Source: Hydractinia symbiolongicarpus (lineage: Eukaryota > Cnidaria > Hydrozoa > Anthoathecata > Hydractiniidae). Taken from it: DNA of 64,000 nucleotides. The notes under the pieces were generated by a model. That model saw only the letters and a program-made list of their open reading frames with translations. It did no database searches and was not told the origin of the DNA. Where the stretch lies: assembly GCF_029227915.1 (NCBI RefSeq), contig NC_079875.1, positions 41,003,201-41,067,200 on the forward strand. The letters run 5' to 3'. Below, one piece after another: positions 51,586 through 62,900 of the stretch. Made by a program: the position numbers and the translations under genes. Position 1 is the stretch's first letter, and each line of letters begins with the position of its first letter.

Positions 51586-54500
51586 GCGTCTCATCAAAAA
51601 TGAAAACATTTCTGAAAACTACAAGTCTCATGCGTTTTAGTGGTGAAAAAATAATTTAAAAAATCGTTCGGGAAAAGAGTTTACTCCCTGGGTACTTTCT
51701 TTGTATACTTTTGACTATACGGGCCGAGTCCAGGATTTACGGCAAATCGCGGGTTTTCGTTTGCCGGCGATTAAACTTCTTTTATTCAGCGTCTCATCAA
51801 AAATGAAAACATTTTGAAAAACTACAAGTCTCATGGGCTTTAGTGGTGAAAAAATAATTTGAAAAATAGTTCGCAAAATGACTTTACTCCCTGGGTACTT
51901 TCTTTGTATACTTTTGACTATACGGGCCGAGTTCGGGATTTACGGGAAATCGCAGGTTTTCCTTCGCCGGCGATTAAACCACTTTCATTAAGCGTCTCAT
52001 CAAAAATGAAAACATTTCTGAAAACTACAAGTCTCATGCGTTTTAGTGGTGAAAAAATAATTTAAAAAATCGTTCGGGAAATGAGTTTACTCCCTGGGTA
52101 CTTTCTTTGTATACTTTTGACTATACGGGCCGAGTCCAGGATTTACGGCAAATCGCGGGTTTTCGTTTGCCGGCGATTAAACTTCTTTTATTCAGCGTCT
52201 CATCAAAAATGAAAACATTTTGACAAACTACAAGTCTCATGGGCTTTAGTGGTGAAATAATAATTTAAAAAATCGTTTGGGAAATGAGTTTACTCCCTGG
52301 GTACCTTCTTTGTATACTTTTGACTATACGGACCGAGTTCGGGATTTAAGGGAAATCGCAGGTTTTCGTTTGCCGGCGATTAAGCTTCTTTTATTCATCG
52401 TCTCATCAAAAATAAAAACATTTTTGAAAACTACAAGTCTCATGCGTTTTAGTGGTGAAAAGATAATTTAAAAAATCGTTTTGGAAATGAGTTTACTCAC
52501 AGGGTACTTTCTTTGTATACATTCGACTATACGGGGCAAGCCCGGGATTTACGGGAAATCGCGGGTTTTCGTTTGCCGCGATTAAACCTCTTTCATTAAG
52601 CGTCTCATCAAAAATGTAAACATTTCTGAAAATTACAAGTCTTATGCGTTGTAGTGGTGAAAAAATAATTTAAAAAATCGTTCGGGAAATGGCATTACTC
52701 CCTGGGTACTTTCTTTGTATACTTTTGACTATACGGGCCGAGTCCGGGATTTACGGGAAGTCGCGGGTTTTCGTTTGCCGGCGATTAAACTTCTTTTATT
52801 CAGTGCCTCATCAAAAATGAAAACATTTTTAAAAACTACAAGTCTCATGGGCTTTAGTGGTCAAATAATAATTTAAAAAATCGTTCGGGAAATGAGTTTA
52901 CGCCCTGGGTACTTTCTTCGTATGCTTTTGACTATACGGGCCGAGTCCGGGATTTTCGGGAAATCGCAGGTTTTCGTTTTCCGGCGATTAAACTTCTTTT
53001 ATTCAGCGTCTCATCAAAAATGAAAACATTTTTAAAAACTACAAGTCTCATGCGTTTTAGTGGTGAAAAGATAATTTAAAAAATCGTTTTGGAAATGAGT
53101 TAATTCTCAGGGTACTTTCTTTGTATACATTCGACTATACGGGCCAAGCCCGGGATTTACGGGAAATCGCGGGTTTTCCTTCGCCGGCGATTAAACCACT
53201 TTCATTAAACGTCTCATCAAAAATGAAAATATTTCTGAAAATTACAAGTCTCTTGCGTTGTAGTGGTGAAAAAATAATTTAAAAAATCGTTCGGGAAATG
53301 AGATTACTCCCTGGGTACTTTATTTGTATACTTTTGACTATACGGGCCGAGTCCGGGATTTACGGGAAGTCGCGGGTTTTCGTTTGCCGGCGATTAAAAT
53401 TCTTTTATTCAGTGCCTCATCAAAAATGAAAACATTTTTAAAAACTACAAGTCTCATGAGCTTTAGTGGTGAAATAATAATTTAAAAAATCGTTCGGGAA
53501 ATGAGTTTACACCCTGGGTACTTTCTTTGTATGCTTTTGACTATACGGGCCGAGTCCGGGATTTTCGGGAAATTGCAGGTTTTCGTTTTCCGGCGATTAA
53601 ACTTCTTCTATTCAGCGTCTCATCAAAAATGAAAACATTTTTGAAAACTACAAGTCTCATGCGTTTTAGTGGTGAAAAGATAATTTAAAAAATCGTTTTG
53701 GAAATGAATTAATTCACAGGGTACTTTCTTTGTATACATTCGACTATACGGGCCAAGCCCGGGATTTACGGGAAATCGCGGGTTTTCCTTTGCCGGCGAA
53801 TAAACCACTTTCATTAAGCGTCTCATCAAAAATGAAAACATTTCTGAAAACTACAAGTCTCATGCGTTTTTGTGGTGAAAAAATAATTTAAAAAATCGTT
53901 TGGGAAATGAGTTTACTCCCTGGGTACTTTCTTTGTATACTTTTGACTATACGGGCCGAGTCCGGGATTTACGGGAAATCGCGGGTTTTCGTTTGCCGGC
54001 GATTAAACTTCTTTTATTCAGCGTCTCATCAAAAATGAAAACATTTTTAAAAACTACCAGTCTCATGGGCTTTAGTGGTGAAATAATAATTTAAAAAATC
54101 GTTTGGGAAATGAGTTTACTCCCTGGGTACTTTCTTTGTATACTTTTGACTATACGGATCGAGTTCGGGATTTACGGGAAATCGCAGGTTTTCGTTTGCC
54201 GGCGATTAAACTTCTTTTATTCATCGTCTCATCAAAAATGAAAATATTTTTGAAAACTACAACTCTCATGCGTTTTAGTGGTGAAAAAATAAATTAAAAA
54301 ATCGTTCGGGAAATGAGTTTACTCCTTGGGTACTTTCTTTGTATACTTTTGACTATACGGGCCAAGCCCGGGATTTACGGGAAATCGCGGGTTCGCGTTT
54401 TCCGGCGATTAAACTTCTTTTATTCAGCGTCTCATCAAAAATGAAAACAATTTTGAAAACTACAAGTCTTATGCGTTTTAGTGATGAAAAAATAATTTAA

Positions 54501-56259
54501 AAAATCGTTCTGGAAATGAGTTTACTCACAGGGTACTTTCTTTGTATACATTCGACTATACGGGCCAAGCCCGGGATTTACGGGAAATCGCGGGTTTTCG
54601 TTTTCCGGCGATTAAACCTCTTTTAGTAAGCGTCTCATCAAAAATAAAAACATTTTTGATAACTACAAGTCTTATGCGTTTTAGTGGTGAAAAAAAAAAT
54701 TAAAAAATCGTTCGGGAAATGAGTTAACTCCCTGGGTACTTTCTTTGTATGCTTTTGACTATACGGGCCGAGTCCGAGATTTTCGGGAAATCGCAGGTTT
54801 TCGTTTTCCGGCGATTAAACTTCTTTTATTCAGCCTCTCATCAAAAATGAAAACATTTTTGAAAACTACAAGTCTCATGCGTTTTAGTGGTGAAAAGATA
54901 ATTTAAAAAATTGTTTTGGAAATGAGTTAATTCACAGGGTACTTTCTTTGTATACATTCGACTATACGGGCCAAGCCCGGGATTTACGGGAAATCGCGGG
55001 TTCTCGTTTTCCGGCGATTAAACTTCTTTTATTCAGCGTCCCATCAAAAATGAAAACATTTTTGAAAACTACAAGTCTCATGCGTTTTAGTGGTGAAAAA
55101 ATAATTTAAAAAATCGTTCGGGAAATGAGTTTACACCCTGGGTACTTTCTTTGTATACTTTTGACTATACGGGCCGAGTCCGGGATTTACGGGAAGTAGC
55201 GGGTTTTCGTTTGCCGGCGATTAAACTTCTTTTATTCAGCGTCTCATCAAAAATGAAAACATTTTTAAAAACTACAAGTCTCATGGGCTTTAGTGGTGAA
55301 ATAATAATTTAAAAAATCGTTCGGGAAATGAGTTTACACCCTGGGTACTTTCCTTGTATACTTTTGACTTTACAGGCCGAGTCCGGGATTTACGGGAAAT
55401 CGCAGGTTTTCGTTTGCCGGCGATTAAACTTCTTTTATTCATCGTCTCATCAAAAATGAAAACATTTTTGAAAACTACAAGTCTCATGCGTTTTAGTGGT
55501 AAAAAAATAAATTAAAAAATCGTTCGGGAAATGAGTTTACTCCCTGGGTACTTTCTTTGTATGCTTTTGACTATACGGGCCGAGTCCGAGATTTTCGGGA
55601 AATCGCAGGTTTTCGTTTTCCGGCGATTAAACTTCTTTTATTCAGCGTCTCATCAAAAATGAAAACATTTTTGAAAACTACAAGTCTCATGCGTTTTAGT
55701 GGTGAAAAGATAATTTAAAAAATCGTTTTGGAAATGAGTTAATTCACAGGGTACTTTCTTTGTATACATTCGACTATACGGGCAAGCCCGGGATTTACGG
55801 GAAATCGCGGGTTTTCCTTTGCCGGCGATTAAACCACTTTCATTAAGCGTCTCATCAAAAATGAAAACATTTTTGAAAACTAAAAGTCTCATGCGTTTTA
55901 GTGGTGAAAAAATAATTTAAAAACTCGTTTGGGAAATGAGTTTACTCCCTGGGTACTTTCTTTGTATACTTTTGACTATACGGGTCGAGTCCGGGATTTA
56001 CGGGAAATCGCGGGTTTTCGTTTGCCGGCGATTAAACTTCTTTTATTCAGCGTCTCATCAAAAATGAAAACATTTTTAAAAACTACAAGTCTCATGGGCT
56101 TTAGTAGTGAAATAATAATTTAAAAAATCGTTTGGGAAATGAGTTTACTCCCTGGGTACTTTCTTTGTATACTTTTGACTATACGGACCGAGTTCGGGAT
56201 TTACGGGAAATCGCAGGTTTTCGTTTGCCGGCGATTAAACTTCTTTTATTCAGCGTCTC
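51586..56259 (+). repeat. About 23 monomers, mosaic of copies from upstream
   Basis: The first part (gggaaaagagttt near 51,671, then cttgaaaaatag and ggcaaatcgcgg) resembles 38.7-39.8 kb. From about 53.0 to 54.4 kb it follows 46.1-47.5 kb at 6,899 bp. After 54.4 kb it adds monomers with ttttagtaagcg and with ttttccggcg. Type D monomers are present (near 52,890, 53,490, 54,720) but none is followed by a C monomer, unlike upstream. Confidence 0.75.
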
Positions 56260-56740
56260 ATCAAAAATGAAAATATTTTTGAAAACTACAAGTCTCATGC
56301 GTTTTAGTGGTAAAAAAATAAATTAAAAAATCGTTCGGGAAATGAGTTTACTCCCTGGGTACTTTCTTTGTATGCTTTTGACTATACGGGCCGAGTTCGA
56401 GATTTTCGGGAAATCGCAGGTTTTCGTTTTCCGGCGATTAAACTTCTTTTATTCAGCGTCTCATCAAAAATGAAAACATTTTTGAAAACTACAAGTCTCA
56501 TGCGTTTTATTGGTGAAAAGATAATTTAAAAAATCGTTTTGGAAATGAGTTAATTCACAGGGTACTTTCTTTGTATACATTCGACTATACGGGCCAAGCC
56601 CGGGATTTACGGGAAATCGCGGGTTTTCCTTTGCCGGCGATTAAACCACTTTCATTAAGCGTCTCATCAAAAATGAAAACATTTCTGAAAACTAAAAGTC
56701 TCATGCGTTTTAGTGGTGAAAAAATAATTTAAAAAATCGT

Positions 56741-56943
56741 TTGGGAAATGAGTTTACTCCCTGGGTACTTTCTTTGTATACTTTTGACTATACGGGTCGA
56801 GTCCGGGATTTACGGGAAATCGCGGGTTTTCGTTTGCCGGCGATTAAACTTCTTTTATTCAGCGTCTCATCAAAAATGAAAACATTTTTAAAAACTACAA
56901 GTCTCATGGGCTTTAGTGGTGAAATAATAATTTAAAAAATCGT
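56741..56943 (+). repeat. Reference satellite monomer (type A), 203 bp
   Basis: This copy is chosen as a reference because its two neighbours have exactly the same length. Base counts are 33 C and 42 G of 203 (36.9% GC), with 11 CpG. In order it holds a short dyad GAGTTTACTC (56,750-56,759), palindrome GTATAC (56,776-56,781), a GC-rich core (56,791-56,850, 53% GC) with four CGGG motifs, palindrome GCCGGC (56,836-56,841), a T-rich run, an A-rich imperfect dyad around 56,872-56,892, and an A-rich tail ending in a run of six A. A reading frame from TTG at 56,741 to TAA at 56,935 covers most of the unit. Because 203 is not a multiple of three, the frame is lost in the next copy, so I do not regard it as a gene. 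The unit starts at an arbitrary phase. Confidence 0.95.
56793..56826 (+). other. Four CGGG motifs at helical spacing in the monomer core
   Basis: CGGG starts at 56,793, 56,804, 56,813 and 56,823, which gives steps of 11, 9 and 10 bp. The steps alternate with short A/T runs (ATTTA, AAAT, TTTT). The motifs therefore lie on about the same face of the helix. The pattern is kept in most monomers of types A and B. Alternating GC and AT patches at about 10 bp are a known rotational signal for nucleosome wrapping; a multimeric DNA-binding protein is the other possibility. The positions are seen directly, the function is inferred. Confidence 0.6.
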
Positions 56944-57680
56944 TTGGGAAATGAGTTTACTCCCTGGGTACTTTCTTTGTATACTTTTGACTATACGGAG
57001 CGAGCTCGGGATTTACGGGAAATCGCAGGTTTTCGTTTGCCGGCGATTAAACTTCTTTTATTCAGCGTCTCATCAAAAATGAAAACATTTTTAAAAACTA
57101 CAAGTCTCATGGGCTTTAGTGGTGAAATAATAATTTAAAAAATCGTTTGGGAAATGAGTTTACTCCCTGGGTACTTTCTTTGTATACTTTTGACTATACG
57201 GGCCAAGCCCGGGATTTACGGGAAATCGCGGGTTCTCATTTTCCGGCGATTAAACTTCTTTTATTCAGCGTCTCATCAAAAATGAAGACAATTTTGAAAA
57301 CTACAAGTCTTATGCGTTTTAGTGATGAAAAAATAATTTAAAAAATCGTTCTGGAAATGAGTTTACTCGCAGGGTACTTTCTTTGTATACATTCGACTAT
57401 ACGGGCCAAGCCCGGATTTACGGGAAATCGCGGGTTTTCGTTTGCCGGCGATTAAACCTCTTTTAGTAAGCGTCTCATCAGAAATAAAAACATTTTTGAA
57501 AACTACAAGTCTCATGCGTTTTAGTGGTGAAAAAAAAATTTAAAAAATCGTTCGGGAAATGAGTTTACTCCCTGGGTACTTTCTTTGTATACTTTTGACT
57601 ATACGGGCCAAGCCCGGGATTTACGGGAAATCGCGGTTTTTCGTTTGCCGGCGATTAAACATCTTTTATTCAGCGTCTCA

Positions 57681-57702
57681 TCAAAAATGAAAACATTTTT
57701 GA
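57681..57702. other. 22-bp perfect dyad (hairpin/cruciform potential), example copy
   Basis: The left arm TCAAAAATG (57,681-57,689) is the exact reverse complement of the right arm CATTTTTGA (57,694-57,702), with an AAAA spacer. It occurs once per monomer in many copies. Common variants shorten it: catttttaaa leaves 7-bp arms, catttctg breaks the right arm, and cattttgaaa leaves 6 bp. A variant with atgtaaacat (for example near 34,974, 40,246, 42,270, 43,689 and 45,716) gains a pair next to the loop. The dyad could extrude as a short cruciform or bind a dimeric protein. No such activity is known for this sequence. Confidence 0.7.
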
Positions 57703-58085
57703 AAACTACAAGTCTCATGCGTTTTAGTGGTGAAAAAATAATTTAAAAAATCGTTCCGGAAATGAGTTTACTCCCTGGGTACTTTCTTTGTATGCTTTTG
57801 ACTATACGGGCCGAGTCCGGGATTTTCGGGAAATTGCAGGTTTTCGTTTGCCGGCGATTAAACTTCTTTTATTCAGCGTCTCATCAAAAATGAAAAATAT
57901 TTTGAAAACTACAAGTCTCATGCGTTGTAGTGGTGAAAAAATAATTTAAAAAATCGTTCGGGAAATGAGTTTACTCCCTGGGTACTTTCTTTGTATACTT
58001 TTGACTATACGGGCCGAGTCCGGGATTTACGGGAAGTCGCGGGTTTTCGTTTGCCGGCGATTAAACTTCTTTTATTCAGCGTCTC

Positions 58086-59911
58086 ATCAAAAATGAAAAT
58101 ATTTTTGAAAACTACAAGTCTCATGCGTTTTAGTGGTAAAAAAATAAATTAAAAAATCGTTCGGGAAATGAGTTTACTCCCTGGGTACTTTCTTTGTATG
58201 CTTTTGACTATACGGGCCGAGTTCGAGATTTTCGGGAAATCGCAGGTTTTCGTTTTCCGGCGATTAAACTTCTTTTATTCAGCGTCTCATCAAAAATGAA
58301 AACATTTTTGAAAACTACAAGTCTCATGCGTTTTATTGGTGAAAAGATAATTTAAAAAATCGTTTTGGAAATGAGTTAATTCACAGGGTACTTTCTTTGT
58401 ATACATTCGACTATACGGGCCAAGCCCGGGATTTACGGGAAATCGCGGGTTTTCCTTTGCCGGCGATTAAACCACTTTCATTAAGCGTCTCATCAAAAAT
58501 GAAAACATTTCTGAAAACTAAAAGTCTCATGCGTTTTAGTGGTGAAAAAATAATTTAAAAAATCGTTTGGGAAATGAGTTTACTCCCTGGGTACTTTCTT
58601 TGTATACTTTTGACTATACGGGTCGAGTCCGGGATTTACGGGAAATCGCGGGTTTTCGTTTGCCGGCGATTAAACTTCTTTTATTCAGCGTCTCATCAAA
58701 AATGAAAACATTTTTAAAAACTACAAGTCTCATGGGCTTTAGTGGTGAAATAATAATTTAAAAAATCGTTTGGGAAATGAGTTTACTCCCTGGGTACATT
58801 CTTTGTATACTTTTGACTATACGGACCGAGCTCGGGATTTACGGGAAATCGCAGGTTTTCGTTTGCCGGGGATTAAACTTCTTTTATTCAGCGTCTCATC
58901 AAAAATGAAAACATTTTTAAAAACTACAAGTCTCATGGGCTTTAGTGGTGAAATAATAATTTAAAAAATCGTTTGGGAAATGAGTTTACTCCCTGGGTAC
59001 TTTCTTTGTATACTTTTGACTATACGGGCCAAGCCCGGGATTTACGGGAAATCGCGGGTTCTCATTTTCCGGCGATTAAACTTCTTTTATTCACCGTCTC
59101 ATCAAAAATGAAGACAATTTTGAAAACTACAAGTCTTATGCGTTTTAGTGATGAAAAAATAATTTAAAAAATCGTTCTGGAAATGAGTTTACTCACAGGG
59201 TACTTTCTTTGTATACATTCGACTATACGGGCCAAGCCCGGATTTACGGGAAATCGCGGGTTTTCGTTTGCCGGCGATTAAACCTCTTTTAGTAAGCGTC
59301 TCATCAGAAATAAAAACATTTTTGAAAACTACAAGTCTCATGCGTTTTAGTGGTGAAAAAAAAATTTAAAAAATCGTTCGGGAAATGAGTTTACTCCCTG
59401 GGTACTTTCTTTGTATACTTTTGACTATACGGGCCAAGCCCGGGATTTACGGGAAATCGCGGTTTTTCGTTTGCCGGCGATTAAACATCTTTTATTCAGC
59501 GTCTCATCAAAAATGAAAACATTTTTGAAAACTACAAGTCTCATGCGTTTTAGTGGTGAAAAAATAATTTAAAAAATCGTTCCGGAAATGAGTTTACTCC
59601 CTGGGTACTTTCTTTGTATGCTTTTGACTATACGGGCCGAGTCCGGGATTTTCGGGAAATCGCAGGTTTTCGTTTGCCGGCGATTAAACTTCTTTTATTC
59701 AGCGTCTCATCAAAAATGAAAAATATTTTGAAAACTACAAGTCTCATGCGTTGTAGTGGTGAAAAAATAATTTAAAAAATCGTTCGGGAAATGAGTTTAC
59801 TCCCTGGGTACTTTCTTTGTATACTTTTGACTATACGGGCCGAGTCCGGGATTTACGGGAAGTCGCGGGTTTTCGTTTGCCGGCGATTAAACTTCTTTTA
59901 TTCAGCGTCTC
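58086..59911 (+). repeat. Nine-monomer tandem duplication, 1,826 bp, copy 2
   Basis: Follows copy 1 directly, with a few substitutions such as gggtacattc against gggtactttc near 58,795 and ttcaccgtctc against ttcagcgtctc near 59,093. Those same changes are carried into the copies near 61.6 and 62.4 kb, so this copy, not copy 1, was the template for them. Confidence 0.85.
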
Positions 59912-62900
59912 ATCAAAAATGAAAACATTTTTAAAAACTACAAGTCTCCTGGGCTTTAGTGGTGAAATAATAATTTAAAAAATCGTTCGGGAAATGAGTT
60001 TACACCCTGGGTACTTTCTTTGTATGCTTTTGACTATACGGGCCGAGTCCGGGATTTTCGAGAAATCGCAGGTTTTCGTTTGCCGGCGATTAAACTTCTT
60101 TTATTTAGCGTCTCATCAAAAATGAAAAATATTTTGAAAACTACAAGTCTCATGCGTTTTAGTGGTGAAAAAATAATTTAAAAAATCGTTTGGGAAAGGA
60201 GTTTACTCCCTGGGTACTTTCTTTGTATACTTTTGATTATACGGGCCGGGTCCCGGGTTTACGGGAAATGGCGGGTTTTCGTTTCCTGGCGATTAAACTT
60301 CTTTTATTCAGCGTCTCATCAAAAATGAAACATTTTTGAAAACTACAAGTCTTATGCGTTTTAGTGGTGAAAAAATAATTTAAAAAATCGTTCGGGAAAT
60401 GAGTTTACACCCTGGGTACTTTCTTTGTATACTTTTGACTATACGGGCCAAGCCCGGGATTTACGGGAAATCGCGGTTTTTCGTTTGCCGGCGATTAAAC
60501 ATCTTTTATTCAGCGTCTCATCAAAAATGAAAACATTTTTGAAAACTACAAGTCTCATGCGTTTTAGTGGTGAAAAAATAATTTAAAAAATCGTTCCGGA
60601 AATGAGTTTACTCCCTGGGTACTTTCTTTGTATGCTTTTGACTATACGGGCCGAGTCCGGGATTTTCGGGAAATCGCAGGTTTTCGTTTGCCGGCGATTA
60701 AACTTCTTTTATTCAGCGTCTCATCAAAAATGAAAAATATTTTGAAAACTACAAGTCTCATGCGTTGTAGTGGTGAAAAAATAATTTAAAAAATCGTTCG
60801 GGAAATGAGTTTACTCCCTGGGTACTTTCTTTGTATACTTTTGACTATACGGGCCGAGTCCGGGATTTACGGGAAGTCGCGGGTTTTCGTTTGCCGGCGA
60901 TTAAACTTCTTTTATTCAGCGTCTCATCAAAAATGAAAATATTTTTGAAAACTACAAGTCTCATGCGTTTTAGTGGTAAAAAAATAAATTAAAAAATCGT
61001 TCGGGAAATGAGTTTACTCCCTGGGTACTTTCTTTGTATGCTTTTGACTATACGGGCCGAGTTCGAGATTTTCGGGAAATCGCAGGTTTTCGTTTTCCGG
61101 CGATTAAACTTCTTTTATTCAGCGTCTCATCAAAAATGAAAACATTTTTGAAAACTACAAGTCTCATGCGTTTTATTGGTGAAAAGATAATTTAAAAAAT
61201 CGTTTTGGAAATGAGTTAATTCACAGGGTACTTTCTTTGTATACATTCGACTATACGGGCCAAGCCCGGGATTTACAGGAAATCGCGGTTTTTCCTTTGC
61301 AGGCGATTAAACCACTTTCATTAAGCGTCTCATCAAAAATGAAAACATTTCTGAAAACTAAAAGTCTTATGCGTTTTAGTGGTGAAAAAATAATTTAAAA
61401 AATCGTTTGGGAAATGAGTTTACTCCCTGGGTACTTTCTTTGTATACTTTTGACTATACGGGTCGAGTCCGGGATTTACGGGAAATCGCGGGTTTTCGTT
61501 TGCCGGCGATTAAACTTCTTTTATTCAGCGTCTCATCAAAAATGAAAACATTTTTAAAAACTACAAGTCTCATGGGCTTTAGTGGTGAAATAATAATTTA
61601 AAAAATCGTTTGGGAAATGAGTTTACTCCCTGGGTACATTCTTTGTATACTTTTGACTATACGGACTGAGCTCGGGATTTACGGGAAATCGCAGGTTTTC
61701 GTTTGCCGGCGATTAAACTTCTTTTATTCAGCGTCTCATCAAAAATGAAAACATTTTTAAAAACTACAAGTCTCATGGGCTTTAGTGGTGAAACAATAAT
61801 TTAAAAAATCGTTTGGGAAATGAGTTTACTCCCTGGGTACTTTCTTTGTATACTTTTGACTATACGGGCCAAGCCCGGGATTTACGGGAAATCGCGGGTT
61901 CTCATTTTCCGGCGATTAAACTTCTTTTATTCACCGTCTCATCAAAAATGAAGACAATTTTGAAAACTACAAGTCTTATGCGTTTTAGTGATGAAAAAAT
62001 AATTTAAAAAATCGTTCGGGAAATAAGTTTACTCACTGGGTACTTTCTTTGTATACATTCGACTATACGGGCCAAGCCCGGGATTTACGGGAAATCGCGG
62101 GTTTTCCTTTGCCGGCGATTAAACCACTTTCATTAAGCGTCTCATCAAAAATGAAAACATTTCTGAAAACTAAAAGTCTTATGCGTTTTAGTGGTGAAAA
62201 AATAATTTAAAAAATCGTTTGGGAAATGAGTTTACTCCCTGGGTACTTTCTTTGTATACTTTTGACTATACGGGTCAAGTCCGGGATTTACGGGAAATCG
62301 CGGGTTTTCGTTTGCCGGCGATTAAACTTCTTTTATTCAGCGTCTCATCAAAAATGAAAACATTTTTAAAAACTACAAGTCTCATGGGCTTTAGTGGTGA
62401 AATAATAATTTAAAAAATCGTTTGGGAAATGAGTTTACTCCCTGGGTACATTCTTTGTATACTTTTGACTATACGGACCGAGCTCGGGATTTACGGGAAA
62501 TCGCAGGTTTTCGTTTGCCGGCGATTAAACTTCTTTTATTCAGCGTCTCATCAAAAATGAAAACATTTTTAAAAACTACAAGTCTCATGGGCTTTAGTGG
62601 TGAAACAATAATTTAAAAAATCGTTTGGGAAATGAGTTTACTCCCTGGGTACTTTCTTTGTATACTTTTGACTATACGGGCCAAGCCCGGGATTTACGGG
62701 AAATCGCGGGTTCTCATTTTCCGGCGATTAAACTTCTTTTATTCACCGTCTCATCAAAAATGAAGACAATTTTGAAAACTACAAGTCTTATGCGTTTTAG
62801 TGATGAAAAAATAATTTAAAAAATCGTTCTGGAAATGAGTTTACTCACAGGGTACTTTCTTTGTATACATTCGACTATGCGGGCCAAGCCCGGATTTACG

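Larger units (their letters stand above)
56260..58085 (+). repeat. Nine-monomer tandem duplication, 1,826 bp, copy 1
   Basis: Points 56,741 and 58,567, 56,944 and 58,770, and 57,147 and 58,973 are each 1,826 bp apart; the one-base deletion aagcccggattt at 57,411 recurs at 59,237. The unit has three consecutive very similar 203-bp A-type monomers. Confidence 0.88.

Noticed and set aside
56793-56850. CENP-B box
   Set aside because: I looked for TTCGnnnnAnnCGGG in both orientations within the monomer. The CGGG-rich core comes close in composition but the required spacing and central A were not met.
56791-56850. tRNA gene or tRNA-like fold in the GC-rich core
   Set aside because: Only a B-box-like string is present; there is no acceptor stem, anticodon arm or TΨC stem that pairs.
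56741-56935. Plus-strand reading frame of about 64 codons present in many monomers (TTG start, TAA stop)
   Set aside because: It is the repeat itself read in one frame. It starts at TTG, has no consistent start context, is broken in most copies, and the 203-bp period changes frame each copy. Silent-site preference cannot be seen by eye, and nothing resembles a known protein.
56921-56943. Promoter or terminator signals in the A-rich tail (taataattt, A/T runs)
   Set aside because: A/T runs of this kind are expected in a 63% A+T repeat and there is no gene for them to serve.
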